Source: Muraenolepis orangiensis (lineage: Eukaryota; Chordata; Actinopteri; Gadiformes; Muraenolepididae). From it: a DNA stretch of 64,000 nt. Made by a program: the position numbers and the translations under genes. The DNA lies in NCBI GenBank assembly GCA_027704905.1, contig CM051000.1, forward strand, positions 10,427,842 through 10,491,841. Direction: 5' to 3'. Positions 47,354 to 58,926 of the stretch are shown here, piece after piece; position 1 is the stretch's first letter; each line of letters opens with the position of its first letter. The notes beneath the pieces were generated by a model, which saw only the letters and a program-made list of their open reading frames with translations, had not been told where the DNA came from and did not search any database.

Positions 47354-48448
47354 TGGTAGGTTCCCACTGTTGTGCGATCCGTTACGAACGCCACGATTGG
47401 CCATTCGTAGCTGATCGTGGAATTTCTCCGAAATTTCAGGTTTGGATACGAGGTGATGCGAGTCGATACGTTCTGATATGATTTGTTGCGCTCGGATGCG
47501 ATCTGGTCACGATTTGTCAATTTCAGGTGTCACGATCTGATCTCCCGTTCAGATACGATCACATACGTTACGATAGGATTGTTTTGATCGAGTCCACGAT
47601 TTGGTCTCGATCTGACACAATCATCACGATCGGGTTCCCCGAATTGGGATGATCTGATACGTGCAGATATGTTCCGATACGTTCATCACGAACCGATGCG
47701 CTCCGCTACGATAGGATGCAATTGTGATCGTCTTTCACGATCATGATCGAGGGTGATCACGATTTGAGCTACGACTGGACCCCGACGGGTATATATACTG
47801 ACCACTGACTGACCATGGAATTCGGAGGGGTAGCTGTCATCTGTCTCCTCTGGTGCCGGCTCTGGCTGGACTGGTTCAGGCTCCGGGGGTGGGACAGCCT
47901 TGCCCTTTCCCTTCTTGCCTCTGGTACCCTTAAATGGCATATCTCAAAGGCTCTAAAAAGTACTAGCAAAGGCAGGTTACTAAGATGTGCTCTCTTCAAG
48001 AGTAGATTGCTGAGACGCATCTTGTCCGGTATATATATGGGCACGAGAACTCGTAACAGATCGTGAGCGTTCGTGAAAAAACGTAACTACTCGTATCTAC
48101 AGAGCGTAACAGATTGTGACAGATCGTGGGAGATTGCAACACATCTCAACAGAGCGTGGTGTTTGTCTTGTCTAAGATCGATCCCAATCACTACGATTGG
48201 AAGCACGATTAGATGCGATCTGTCGCGCTGTGTTAGGATGCAATACGATCTGATACGATGATCCCGATTGACAATTGATCGTGTTGATTGTAGAAAAATT
48301 TTGAACCGTTCAAAAAGTTTCTACAATTAACACGATTGCCATGACTGACCTCAAGATCTGATAAGATCTGATAGGATCACCATGACTAGTCCACGATTCA
48401 GACCACGATTTCAATCGTGCCGCGAATCGTGATAGTGGGAACCTAGCA
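47354..48448. mobile_element. MITE with CACGAT/GATACG word arrays, TAA duplication, empty site seen
   Basis: The ends are TGGTAGGTTCCCACT and the complement of TGCTAGGTTCCCACT. TAA flanks both sides (47351-47353 and 48449-48451). The other LTR of the same Gypsy remnant (46311-46340) keeps the uninterrupted sequence GTGTAAAGCGACTTACAT, so insertion and duplication are proven within the window. The interior is filled with many CACGATT and GATACGATC-like words on both strands. No transposase is visible. The TAA target fits PIF/Harbinger. Confidence 0.92.
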
Positions 48449-48664
48449 TAAAGAGACTTACATTTACTCTGTAGCACTTTGAGTTTTGTCTACGCAAATT
48501 AAAAGTGCGCTTATAAATATAACTTATTATTATTATTATTGTTTGTGCGAACTGGAAATCCAACAAGTGGGTGTTGTATAATGTGCTGCGGGAAAAATGC
48601 TGAAGTCCAAAACAAAACACAAAAACTTTGACAAAAGGGTGGAGGAGGAGATTTCAAAAAGGGT

Positions 48665-48698
48665 AGATAGGTGGTGGTGGAGGCACCACCACCTATCT
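48665..48698. repeat. 14-bp perfect inverted repeat
   Basis: Arms AGATAGGTGGTGGT (48665-48678) and the complement (48685-48698) with a 6-nt loop. It lies at the truncated 3' edge of the LINE fragment. Confidence 0.9.
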
Positions 48699-49450
48699 AA
48701 TCTCATTTGAATTTTAACCTAATTTGCCTATCATGGTAGGCAAATTGGTTTTTATCCAGTGAGGGTGACAGGCCAGATTTGAGATGAGCCAGGACCAGCC
48801 TCTCGAAGCACTTCATGATGATGGGGGTGAGTGCAACAGGGGGGAAGTCATTGAGGCTCGCTGCAGAGGAGTGTTTTGGCACTGGCACAATGGAGGTGGT
48901 TTTAAAGCACACTGGGACAACTGCCTGAGCTAGTGACATGTTGAAAATGTCAGTAAGGACCTCGGTCAGCTGCTCAGCACAGTTCCTGAGCTTTTTCAGA
49001 TTAACCCTGGCAATAGGCCAATGCATCGCCCAACCTAAATGCAGCATCACGTGCCTTTAGGACGTGCCGTGGATGAACCTCTCTGTTCATTGATGTAATC
49101 CAAAACAGAGGAGGCGTAGGAGTCAATGTCGGTGTGGGAGTCTAGGGTAGACTGGGAGGCAAACAGGCTCCAATCCATGTGTAGAAACCGGTTCTGCATC
49201 TCAGAGTCTGCTCCCTCAGGCCACGCTTGATGAGTGGCGTGTACTTAGGCAGCCAAATCACTCTGCCCAAGATGGTGGAGGGGGACGGCTTTGTAAGCAT
49301 CAGCCTTGTTGATGTAAACATGGTCTAATGTTCTCTCTCCTCTTGTGGAGCAGGTGACATGCTGGAAAAATCTGGGGAGCACAGTCTTTAAGTTGGCATG
49401 ATTGAAATCACCTGCAATAATAAAGGCTGCCTCTGGGTGGGAGTTCTGCT

Positions 49451-51642
49451 TATAGGCAGAGACTGAAGCAGCAACCGATCGCTGTGAGGGAGGTCCAATG
49501 CTGGTTGGACCAATCAGACTCTATGCTGCAGGATTGTTTTGATCACGCTGACTGGCACATGTTCCACGTTGCCTCGGACAATAACATCAACGAGTACGCG
49601 TCGTCGGTCACCGGATTCATCAAGAAGTGCATAGATGACGTTGTTCCGACCAAGTCGGTTCGGATATATCCCAACCAGAAACCATGGATTAACGGCGATG
49701 TTCGCGCTGCCCTACATGCGCGTAACGCCACCTTTGGCTCCGGGAATACGAATGGAATATACGAGAGCCTGTTACGACCTCCGTAAGACCATCGTCACTG
49801 CCAAGCGGGAGTATAAGGACAGAGTGGAAGATCAATTCAAGAGCCACGATGCGAGGGGTATGTGGCAGGGGCTGCAGACGATAACGAACTTCAGAGGGAG
49901 AACCAGTTGTGTAGAGAACTCCTCTACCTCCCTCCCAGTTGAGCTAAATACTTTTTTTGCTCGGTTCGACGTAAACGGCAGCCCGCCGAAGCCAGCACCG
50001 ACTGAGGAGACCAGCCAGCTGCGCATCTCGGAGGCGGATGTGCACCGCACCTTTAAGCGGCTGAACATCTGTAAGGCGGCAGGCCCTGACGACATCCCGG
50101 GCCGCGTCCTCAGAGCATGCGCAGACCAGTTGGCAGGAGTCTTTGCAGACATCTTCAACCTCTCCCTGTCCCAGGCTGTTGTCCCCGCGGTCTTCAAGAT
50201 GTCCACCATCGTGCTTGTCCCTAAACAACCCAAGGTAACATGCCTGAATGACTATAGACCTGTAGCCCTCACCTCGATCGTTAGCAAATGCTTCGAGAGA
50301 TTGGTCAAGGACTTTATTTGCTCCGTGTTACCTGCCACGCTGGACCCATGGCAATTTGCATATCGTCTAAATAGATCCACGGACGACGCAATTGCCATGG
50401 CCCTCCACACTGCCCTTTCCCACCTGGAGGGAAAGAACTGTTATGTGCGAATGCTGTTTGTGGACACAGCAGCTCAGCGTTCAACACAATAGTTCCTGCC
50501 AAGCTCGACACCAAGCTGAGAGGTCTAGGCGTACCCCCATCCACGTGCAGCTGGATACTGGACCTCCTGTCGGACCGCTGCCAGGTGGTGAGGATGGGCA
50601 GCACCACCTCAGAGCCACTGACCCTCAACACGGGAGCCCCCCAGGGATGCGTGCTGAGCCCTCTCCTCTACTCCCTCTACACCCACGACTGCATGGCTAT
50701 GCACAGCTCCAACGTCATCGTCAAGTTTGCTGACGACACGACAGTGATGGGCCTGATCGCCCGCGACGACGAGACAGTCTACAGGGAGGAGGTCGGATCA
50801 CTGGAGCAGTGGTGCCAGGAGAACAGCCTCGCCCTCAACGTCAAGAAGACCAAGGAGCTTATCGTGGACTTCAGGAGGCAGAGGGGAGAGCACAGCCCTA
50901 TCTCCATCGACGGCGTTGCAGTAGAGAGGGTCCTCGGCGTGCATATCTCCAAGGACCTCACATGGTCCATGCATACCACACACGTGGTGAAAAGGGCCCA
51001 ACAACGCCTGTATTTCCTCAGGCGTCTGAAGAATTCAGTATGGCCTGAGAACATTCTATAGCCATTGAGAGTGTTCTTACAGGGTGCCTGGTACGGGAAC
51101 TGCACTGCACTCGAGCGCAGAGCGCTTCAAAGGGTGGTGGGACGGCCCAGTATATCGTTGGAGGTGAGCTCCCGTCCCTCCTGGATATTTACAATCAGCG
51201 GTGCGTGGCCAAGGCCAAACGAATCATAAAAGACATTGCCCACCCCAGCCACGAACTGTACTCACTGTTACCGTCAGGCAGGCGATACCGCAGAATCAAG
51301 TGCCGTACAAATAGGCTTAGAGATAGCTTCCACAGTCAGGCCATCAGGCTGCTGAACAAAGGCATATAACAATGTATATTTTATTACATTGATTTATATA
51401 TGCATATTGCTCTTTTCTGTGCTGATATTTAGCATTTTATAAATTGCATTTTTATTTTTTATTTTTTATTTTTTATTTTAATTTTTAATTTTTAACTTTA
51501 TTCTATTTTTATTCTATTTTTTTATCTTATTTTATAACTGCTGTCTGTCGTCGGGTATTGCACATAAGATTTTCACATCACTGCTTTATACTTGTGTAAA
51601 CTGTGAAGTGACAATAAACTTGACTTGACTTGACTTGACTTG
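49451..51642 (+). mobile_element. L2-like LINE, 5'-truncated copy C
   Basis: It starts in the endonuclease C-terminus (RQRLKQQPIAVREVQCW) and ends with the stop, 3' UTR and four to five TTGAC units at about 51615-51642. The junctions with the host LINE share only TGC, so any target duplication is at most 3 bp. Frame breaks: a frameshift near 49750 and another at about 50465 just after MLFVD, an in-frame loss of seven codons after VERV, and a frameshift near 51035. The GAPQG and FADD motifs remain readable. Confidence 0.92.
49635..50492 (+). pseudogene. Endonuclease-RT linker and RT N-terminus of LINE copy C
   Basis: The 285-codon frame matches the intact copy B from TRARYDLRKTIVTAKREYKDR onward through GPDDIPGRVLRACADQLAGV, NDYRPVALTSIVSKCFERLV and RSTDDAIAMALHTALSHLEG. 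It shifts frame after RMLFVD, where the catalytic YSSAF should follow. The first about 40 codons are out of frame with the true protein. The rest of RT continues in another frame from 50585 (NTGAPQGCVLSP, KFADDTTVMGL). It is dead. Confidence 0.9.
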
Positions 51643-51695
51643 CAGTTCCTTCATAGCTAGCTTAGCGTTAACATCTTGAGGTATGTAAGCCGCAG

Positions 51696-52166
51696 TTATA
51701 ATGGTGGCTGTGATTTCCCTGGGTTGGTAAAAGGGTCTACATTTAACGATTTTTTATTCAACGTTAGCAGAGCAGGGGCTCTCAATGGTGGTAGTGTCTG
51801 TGCACCAAGCCTTAATAGTATAAATACACAAACCTCCACCCCTAGTTTTACCGGAGCCCTCAGCTGATCTGTCTGCTCTGTGTAGAGCCCCGCAATAGCA
51901 CTGTCGGCGATTTCGCTGTTAAGCCATGATTCTGTGAAAATCATCACAGTGCAATCCTTTATTTGTTTATGGTTGATAATCTGCAACCGTAGTTCAATCA
52001 ATTTTGTTCGGCAGAGATCGTACTTTGGCGAGGAAAGCGCTGGGTAGCGACGATGTGGGTTAGCTCTTAGCCTAGCACATAGCCCTCCACGGCTTCCTCT
52101 CCTGTGTTTCCGTTTTCTCTGCAGGCGATGGGTCCGGTCAGCTGGCCGTGCTGGTGTGAGATTCAC
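51696..52166 (-). pseudogene. Endonuclease N-terminal remnant of the split LINE
   Basis: The frame starts in an Arg-rich stretch (RTHRLQRKRKHRRGSRGG) and reads LSSPKYDLCRTKLIELRLQI, then VMIFTESWLNSEIADSAI. The E in TESW is the expected catalytic Glu of the endonuclease. Downstream it shifts frame at about 51840. The text after the shift (toward 51650) fits FYQPREITATI..AAYIP in another frame. It joins the fragment on the far side of copy C. Confidence 0.8.
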
Positions 52167-52190
52167 CGGAGTTTCAGCGTGGAGTTGATC

Positions 52191-54199
52191 ACCGATTAAG
52201 TTGCCAGAATGATGTAATCCAATTTCAAAAAGATCGTGTTGGGTGTACGTTATAAAAATAAGGCTGTTCTATGAGAACAGACTAAGAATTGTTATGTATA
52301 TTACCGCTAGTTTGCAAAAACTGGTCAGACGCTCATAGGTTATCTATCACTGTGAAAAAGTAAATTCAGAACACCAGTCAATCGGTCACTCGTAGACGAT
52401 TAGCCTCAGTCTGGAGGGGTCGGCCGGTCCTTCCTCTGCCGCCCGCGGACTTCACAACCCACTTGAGATGATTGTGTCTTAAGGCTGAACAAAATGATTG
52501 AGGTTGATTGCTTGAGGACTCCTCGTCCCCCCTCCATCGCCTTGTGTTTACCTGTTGGCTGATGTCCACATGATTTAAAGCCTTGATTCTTTTTAGTTTT
52601 TAAATTTTCCATATGTCGCCTAAAAATAGCAGATGAGACCCAGTTTGCTGTGCGGCCATGTGGGTTGGAGAGAATGTGTGCGTCAGTTATCAATCACTCA
52701 ACTGAAATCCGTTGAAACGGCGGACAGGGGACAGGGGACGGGGAGCATGCATGAAGAACAGCATGCCACCCGCCTGAAACCGTGGTCGCCAGGCTTCAGG
52801 CAGCCCATAAACTTTGAATGGCATATGCAACCAGCTAGGCCCTAGAGCCTGTTTTTATACAAACACCCCTGAGCCAGCCAAGACCCCCCCCCTACCCAGC
52901 TCCCCTACCTCCCACCCCATCTTAAAAACAATGCTCCGGCAGGGGGGGGAGCAGTTTTGTTTTTTTTCCTCTTCCCCTTACCCCTCCCCCCGCTAGCATC
53001 CTCCGCTTGTAAACCCCTCTCTACCTATAAAACCCCCACCCCACCTCTCTCTACTCCACCCTGTTAAGGGGGGGGTGGGGGGAGGCGTCCTTAATCCTGC
53101 CCCTCCTTCCTGTGGGAAATCCATTGAGCTCACTAGCAGGCATCTGAAAGCGCCGGTGCTGCCACTTAGCCCATATAATTGACATGTGTGTGGTGTGTAA
53201 GGCATCCCCAGCCCCTCCTCCGCACCCCTGCGCAAATGCAGCCTTTGGTGTCTGTTTTTATGCTGCCACTCCTCCCCTCCCCTCCCTCTCCCCTCTCCTC
53301 CCCTCTCCTCCCCTCTCCTCTCCTCCCTTCTCCTCCCCTCTCCTCTCCTCCCTTCTCCTCCCCTCCCTTCTCCTCCCCTGCCCCCAACCCCCAGCTCAAT
53401 GTCAGGGTTTCCATCACGGCCCCTGCCGGAGCCCTGGCCCCCACAAAGGCTAAACACAAGAGGGGACAGGGGGATCTTTATTTTTTTAACTCTGCCGTAT
53501 TCAAAAGAAGTCCCAGGGCGTCCCATCAATATGAATGGGCCGTGTGTTTAGCAAGAGTACGTGACAAAGGCCGGCTGTATGCAGTGTCTCAATGGAAGGC
53601 GGTGGTTGGGCAAGATAGGCGGCGGCTTTTGCTGTATTCGTTGGCCTCTTTTGTGGTCCGCTTTTACAGTTTGCTCCGATTGGCTAGAGATAATTCCCTG
53701 TTTTTTGCTGAAACAGTTAACACTTGGCCCCAAAGTGAACCGCATGCAATACTTGAATGAAATGTTTTTATCGTCGTCAAATTAAACGCGTCACTCGTTG
53801 CACAGAAAAGGCCACATTGCGTGCGTGAAATATACATACTGTACATGCATGGGGACGTCTCAAGTGTGAGATACACATGCAATATAAAAATAATTTGTTT
53901 TATTATGTATTCAATCCTAGGGGTCGGGGTTTACACTGGGGACATGTCATTAGTGTAAATCCTGAGAAAATGTTTATTTGCACAATAAGAAAACATACAA
54001 TGTAATGTAAATGTAGATATAGAAGAAACAAACATAATACAAATATATAAAAAACGAATTCAATTTAAATATAGAAGATAAAAATGTAATGTGGATATAG
54101 AGGAAACAAATGTGCATTCTCCAAAAAAAACTAAGATCATAAAATTACCCCAAAAAACATGCCTTTTCGATGGGCCGTTATGACATGTTTTTCACAAAA
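52191..54199. other. Intergenic stretch with polypyrimidine and C/G-rich blocks
   Basis: 53270-53385 is an almost pure CCCCTCTCCT polypyrimidine tract. 52880-53060 is C-rich with G runs. The frames of 178-193 codons over it are low complexity. 53560-53800 is of normal composition and could be conserved sequence, but that cannot be judged here. Confidence 0.4.
53270..53385. repeat. Polypyrimidine (CCCCTCTCCT)n tract
   Basis: Repeated CTCCCCTCTCCT units with a few variants. Strand-asymmetric, prone to triplex or H-DNA in principle. Confidence 0.9.
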
Positions 54200-54450
54200 T
54201 AACTATATTTTTATCCACAGGCAGTGTGCCTACTGAACTGCTAGGAGTGCTGCCACTATCATAACATTTTCATCCATATTGCATTTCTGGACGCATTATA
54301 GCTACTGCACTGTTCTCCACTTTACTGCACTGTTTTCATTATGCTGCTTCACTACTGGCACTTTAAAATGTTTTTCAACGTTTTTGCATTCCATTGTTCA
54401 TATATACATATGGCAAATAACATCTTGAATCTTCAATCTTGAATCTACTC
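54200..54450 (+). repeat. LINE 3'-end fragment, same family as 28205-30204
   Basis: 'tttatccacaggcagtgtgc' and 'ctatcataacatttt' match the minus-strand 3' UTR near 28490-28560. The tail is 'atcttgaatcttcaatcttg', a variant of that copy's TATCTTG unit. Strongly 5'-truncated. Confidence 0.75.
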
Positions 54451-55239
54451 TGACCACATACCGACCCCCTCATTACATAAAATCACAAATTTTGAAGACC
54501 ATTTAAAAAATTTGACCATCATTGGGATTATTCAAATTTAATATATTACAGTTAACATAGACTCTGGCACAAAAAGGCTAAATATCATATTTGAATCTTA
54601 CTTAGTCTTCATTTACAAAACCAGCAGTGTGGTATAAACAAACATAATAATTACTAAAAATAAAAATGCAATGCTAACAAACAAGCACAGTATTAGCTTA
54701 CTGTGCAGCCCTTCTCATAATGATTATGCAGACATTTCTCTTAATCTTTCATTAGCCAAGTTATCTTTATTTCGGAAACAAAACTCTCTTCTTTTAATGG
54801 TTTGCTTTAAACATTAATTTGGCCAAATAAGAAAGAGTTTAGCCACTCTATAGACTCTAGTGGTAGGCTGTGAATGGATTGCATGGATTTTTATTGTAGA
54901 TATCAAGGAATAATTTAAAAGTCCATTTCTATTCATTTTGGGTGCAAACACGGTACGCCAAAAACCTTTCTGAGTAGGGTTAGTAGCCTCCGAGTACTCC
55001 CGTAGCCTAAAGCAGGCATTCTTGATAACAAAAGCTCAAAAAAGTTCATGCTCAATGCAATTTCAGTTGGATCAATGAATTCTCCATCCACTGAGGTCTC
55101 CATGGAGCGGGGACATCAGAATTCCGATTGCAAATGTATTCCGACAGAACGGAATTAAAATGACGCCTAATGTTTACATTGCCGTCCTCTTCAGATCATC
55201 ACGGAACAATAACAGACAGTTTGTGTGTACACCACAGGG
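54451..55239. other. Intergenic stretch
   Basis: AT-rich, no element recognised. Confidence 0.4.
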
Positions 55240-55244
55240 GAACA

Positions 55245-55508
55245 CTACAGGGGTGACAGGAGCACACAATTGTGACAACATAAGAACCAAACTCCTAGTT
55301 CCCTCAGTGAGTGGCCCTGTTCAGGGCTCCTTTGGCTGAGGGTCTCATGCTTGTACCTCAGGATCTTGTACTTGCGTCCAGAGGGCAGTACAGTGAAGAG
55401 ACGATGGAGTGGCCGTGTGACGTCCTGTGCTATTGTCTGGAGACCAATTATCTTAGCAGCAGTGCTGGTTACGCCTGTGAGTTTGACCTGGTTTGTGATA
55501 GAGAGCAT
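55245..55508 (-). pseudogene. LINE C-terminal remnant
   Basis: The 87-codon minus frame reads TSTAAKIIGLQTIAQDV, then LHRLFTVLPSGRKYKILRYK. The LPSGR(R/K)Y motif followed by basic residues is the conserved C-terminal end of several fish LINE proteins (L2/Rex-like). The fragment is isolated: no RT motif is readable on either side. Confidence 0.6.
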
Positions 55509-55569
55509 GTTAACAGGTGGAGCACTACAGCAGGATGAGTTGGACAGTACTTTAGTAGAGCAGCAGTAG

Positions 55570-56923
55570 GAGGAGATGTGAGGACACTCCTTTTAAAGTG
55601 ATCAAAGCCGGGCCAGCAGTCTATTAAATCTAGAATACACTTTGGCTTTGTGGGCTCGGACTGAAATGTTCACCAAAAGTATTAGTATCTGTGAAAGTAT
55701 TTTTTTGAGTTTTTCCCAGAAAACGAGGGGTACACCATCGGAATCCATCAATGAGTAGGATTCTAGGATGCACCAGTTGCTAAGCTAAAGAAACTGTGGA
55801 GACATTAGCGTTACCAGGCGCTCTTACCGTTGTCACAAAGGCAGGGGTGAAATTTCAATGATTGAATTTGATTTGATTTCTGCTGGCGTGGTAAATCATA
55901 TTGTATTGCATTATGGTGAGAATCACATGAGAATCCAACGGTTAGGTTGCTATAGGCTACTCTATGCCAAGTGATGCGACAATGCAGTAATGCTAGCATG
56001 TTCACAAACTAATTTCAGCTGGTGTCTGCAAAGAACCGGCAAGTTTTTTTTTAACAGAATCATCCTTTTTGGTTGTAAACAAATGTTTAATGGATTTTTG
56101 ACAGCTTGCTAGAATGAAAGGTAAGGACTTAATTATCCTGGCAGAGAAACCATTCATTAAGCTTTTCAAGCATTATTAGCTCTTCTGCACTGCCCTTCAA
56201 TCTGCTTTTACTGAAACACAATTACCAGCTCCTAAGTAATTTATTTTTTGTTTATTTCATTCCGGAATTCTGATTATGTGGCAATAGCCTATTTAGATTA
56301 GCACATGCATTGGAACCGTTGAATACGCCGAGAACAACTACCCACTCACACGTTGTGGTATGCTGAGTGATGATTGTGAGCGGTAAACAAACAACCAGCA
56401 GCTATTTCTAGGCAAATGTGACCTGGAGGGGGTCTGCACAGCCCTTCAAGCCAGAGTGTGGGGGAGGTCTTTATCCTTCCACTCCCAGTAGGAGGGAATA
56501 TGCAACGTTTTCCCCGCTTTGAGCCTTAAATGCCTGCTTCCTTGCCCTGCTTCTTCTTCTCATCCTTCCTGCCAGTTGGCGGGGGCTGCTGAGAGCTCCG
56601 CTGTCAAATCTGGTCTTAGAGGTCATCAGAAGGGCCCCGTGGCCTCTCTCCACTGCCCAAGGAACACAACCCGTTGTGGAATAAGTCCCGGTTAGCGCAA
56701 ATATGCAGACTTTGGCATAGAAAGTGTTGATTAAGATCCTTTACTTGGGTGGAGAAGACAAGCTGGTACACCTGCCATGTTTGTACAGTGGAATATTCAT
56801 TTGTTTGATCATTTAGAGAGAGCGGTTAAGCGTTTTGGGTACTTTTCAAAATATATTTGCCACATTTATATACACATTTGTCCTAATACGCATCTCTCAT
56901 GCTCTCTCTTTCCTTCTGTCACT

Positions 56924-56986
<63 letters not shown>

Positions 56987-57640
56987 CATCTCATAGGGAA
57001 CATTAATTGGTATGAACAACAAAAATATTGTAAGAGATTTTGACCTTTTCAAGCCTCTCTCCTAGAGAGAGGAGTGGTGTGTGCATGTACAAGTTTATAT
57101 TTGTGTCTGTTCCTATTTGCGTGTGTGTGTGTATGTGCGTGCATGTGTGTCTGCATCACTACATGTTTATGTGTGTGTGTGCATGCATATGTGTGTGCGT
57201 GTGCATGAGGCTGCAGGTTGAGTGTGTTGCCTGCAAAAGCATTTGTATCAGACCTAGGGTGAATCCTCACTGACAGCGCCTCGGTTGGAAGCCAACGCTA
57301 CCTCCCGCCAGAGGTAACGTTGGCAATCCAGCCAATCGAAACATGTTGGGCATTGTGTGATGTTTGGTAAAGGACTCTGCTAATCTGTGTCTTTGATTGG
57401 ACAAATCAATTGTGAGTCTATCACATCAGTAATTCACGCGAATCTGATTCCCGATTATTAAACAAATTAATGCTTTAAACAATCAATCAAATGAAATCTA
57501 ATCATATAAATTAATCAATTGATAAATAAATGAAGCTTCCTTATTATTTCCACAAGTATTTCCTCGCCTGGACACACCCAGTAGAGCAGGCAATTGTTCT
57601 GTTCATACTGGCTGCTCAACCAAAGACTTGTCATTTTAAT
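55570..57640. other. Intergenic stretch with (CA)n and (GT)n
   Basis: (CA)n lies at 56929-56985, GT-rich sequence at 57117-57210. 56120-56260 is low in CG and carries several ATTA-type words. No gene recognised. Confidence 0.4.
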
Positions 57641-58158
57641 CTGTACATCAGTGGTGAAGCGTCAGGGCCTTCAAGGTATTCAGAGAAGACCCTGGAACTC
57701 TCAGATGAAACCAAAAAATCGAATTAATTGTATTAATAAAATGTAATACAATTTAATAACATTTAATACAATTTAAATAAAATGAATAAATGAGAATCGT
57801 ATCTGTGTTATATTACAGTGTTACGTTGATTTGTTTGTCTTTCTCGGTCCATGCACGACGCATTTGAGTGGTTTTGTGTTGGAAAAACAATGCAACCAAT
57901 CAGATATTTTTCTGGGTTGCTGGGAAGAATATCCTTCAACCAAAGTATTCCCGCTGACATTGGCCCTTAGACTGAATGAGAGCGTACGTTTGGATTGACA
58001 ATTTGATCAACCAATCATATCGTGATTTGTAGCCACTGGGCGTATTCTTTTAGATTTCCCCGCAGCTCAATATGGAGCTAGAAGGTGCAAGGTGGTGGCT
58101 GGCGCGAGAGTGGATCTAGCGTAGTGTTACGTTTTCTACGTTGTTTTTTTTACGTCAA

Positions 58159-58475
58159 AATGGCAACAGGTGAAGATGATGTCGTTGCGGATTTATTGTC
58201 TGAACCATTTTCAAGACGACCATTTAATGTTAAGATAGACATTATTAAAAAAGGCCGTCCAACACCTGACAATCTGGAGCTGACTCAAGTACTTAAAGCA
58301 GGCTATGTTCGCCATTTTCAGAGTAGCAACTGGGAACGATCCCCGTGGCTAACGGGCTCTACTAGCCACGAGAGGCTCTACTGATGGGAGTGTTGCTATT
58401 TGGGACCGACAAGAGAGCAGGGAATTGGAACTTATTTTGGATCTGAAAAGCGATCATCTTTATGACCTGATGGTG
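58159..58475 (+). pseudogene. hAT transposase N-terminal fragment with a nonsense codon
   Basis: The start codon at 58159 opens MATGEDDVVADLLSEPFSRR, followed by VRHFQSSNWERSPWLTGSTS. That is the entry to a TTF/ZMYM1-type zinc finger, also seen at 25928-26440. A TGA at 58381 stands exactly where the first finger Cys is expected, and the next codons read WEC in the same frame. This suggests a single-base nonsense change in the metal-binding Cys codon. The frame then runs about 28 codons more and ends without domain text. Catalytic parts are deleted. Upstream in-frame codons from 58085 are not part of the gene. Confidence 0.8.
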
Positions 58476-58714
58476 GTCGCACCATTCATCCAGAAGGACA
58501 GGAGAATGGATTTGGTCTTTCAGTGAACATCATTGGTGAGTGACACTCATTTGTCTTTGCTGGTTTTGTCTCAGTGTTGCGTCTCGTTGAGCTGGTTGTT
58601 GCATTTTGTTTCCACACACTTGTTGACTGATAAGTTAATGGCTGTCTTGGGTTTGTTAAGCATTCTTGTGTATTTGAATTGAGAGTTTGGACTTGATCTT
58701 TCTTTGCATCGCTT

Positions 58715-58926
58715 AACGTGAAAAGACTTAACGTAACTAAGAGTTACAAAACCGCGATCAATAATCACCTAATTTGCATATGTTTTGTCATTAGCACTTT
58801 CACCTTTTCACTTTCATTTTGACAGGTGAAAGTGCTAATGACAAGACATATGCCAGAGACATTTGGTGATTAATGATCGCTATTTTGGAACTTAAAGTTC
58901 CAAAGTTAAGTTAAGCCTTTTCACGT
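58715..58926. repeat. Imperfect foldback, about 92-103-bp arms
   Basis: The left arm 58715-58804 and right arm 58824-58926 are reverse complements with small gaps. The inner 30 bp (toward TCATTAGCACTTTCACCT and its complement) are nearly perfect. The outer edges are ACGTGAAAAG and its complement. The loop is about 19 nt. It is inserted in the hAT element, probably a separate MITE. Confidence 0.85.

Larger units (their letters stand above)
46188..48540 (-). mobile_element. Second Gypsy-type remnant, integrase and two LTR pieces
   Basis: LTR-like sequence at about 46188-46345 recurs at 47210-47353 and continues at 48449-48480. Shared words are 'tgtgccacaca', 'ggaataaactgata', 'gtgtgaactatcaa' (with changes) and 'gaagtaataataccatg'. 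Between them lies the C-terminal half of an integrase on the minus strand (46610-47100). Upstream gag, protease and RT are gone, since integrase sequence runs directly into the right LTR near 47205. The right LTR is split by the MITE 47354-48448. Confidence 0.8.
48700..52190 (-). mobile_element. Decayed L2-like LINE split by copy C
   Basis: RT text at 48703-49030 (SLNDFPPVALTPIIMKCFERLV, ending NQFAY) and endonuclease text at 49260-49450 (reading toward AGDFNHANLK) belong to one minus-strand LINE. The N-terminal endonuclease part continues beyond 51643 to about 52190 (KYDLCRTKLIELRLQIINH, then FTESWLNSEI). Between RT and endonuclease a deletion removes part of the linker and RT. The fragment is a family different from copies A-D, and copy C (49451-51642) sits exactly between the KELQ and NSHPEA-like codons. 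Confidence 0.85.

Noticed and set aside
52993..53760. Frames of 178 and 193 codons rich in Gly/Glu or Pro/Ser
   Set aside because: Both lie over the polypyrimidine tract. The remaining text has no recognisable domain.
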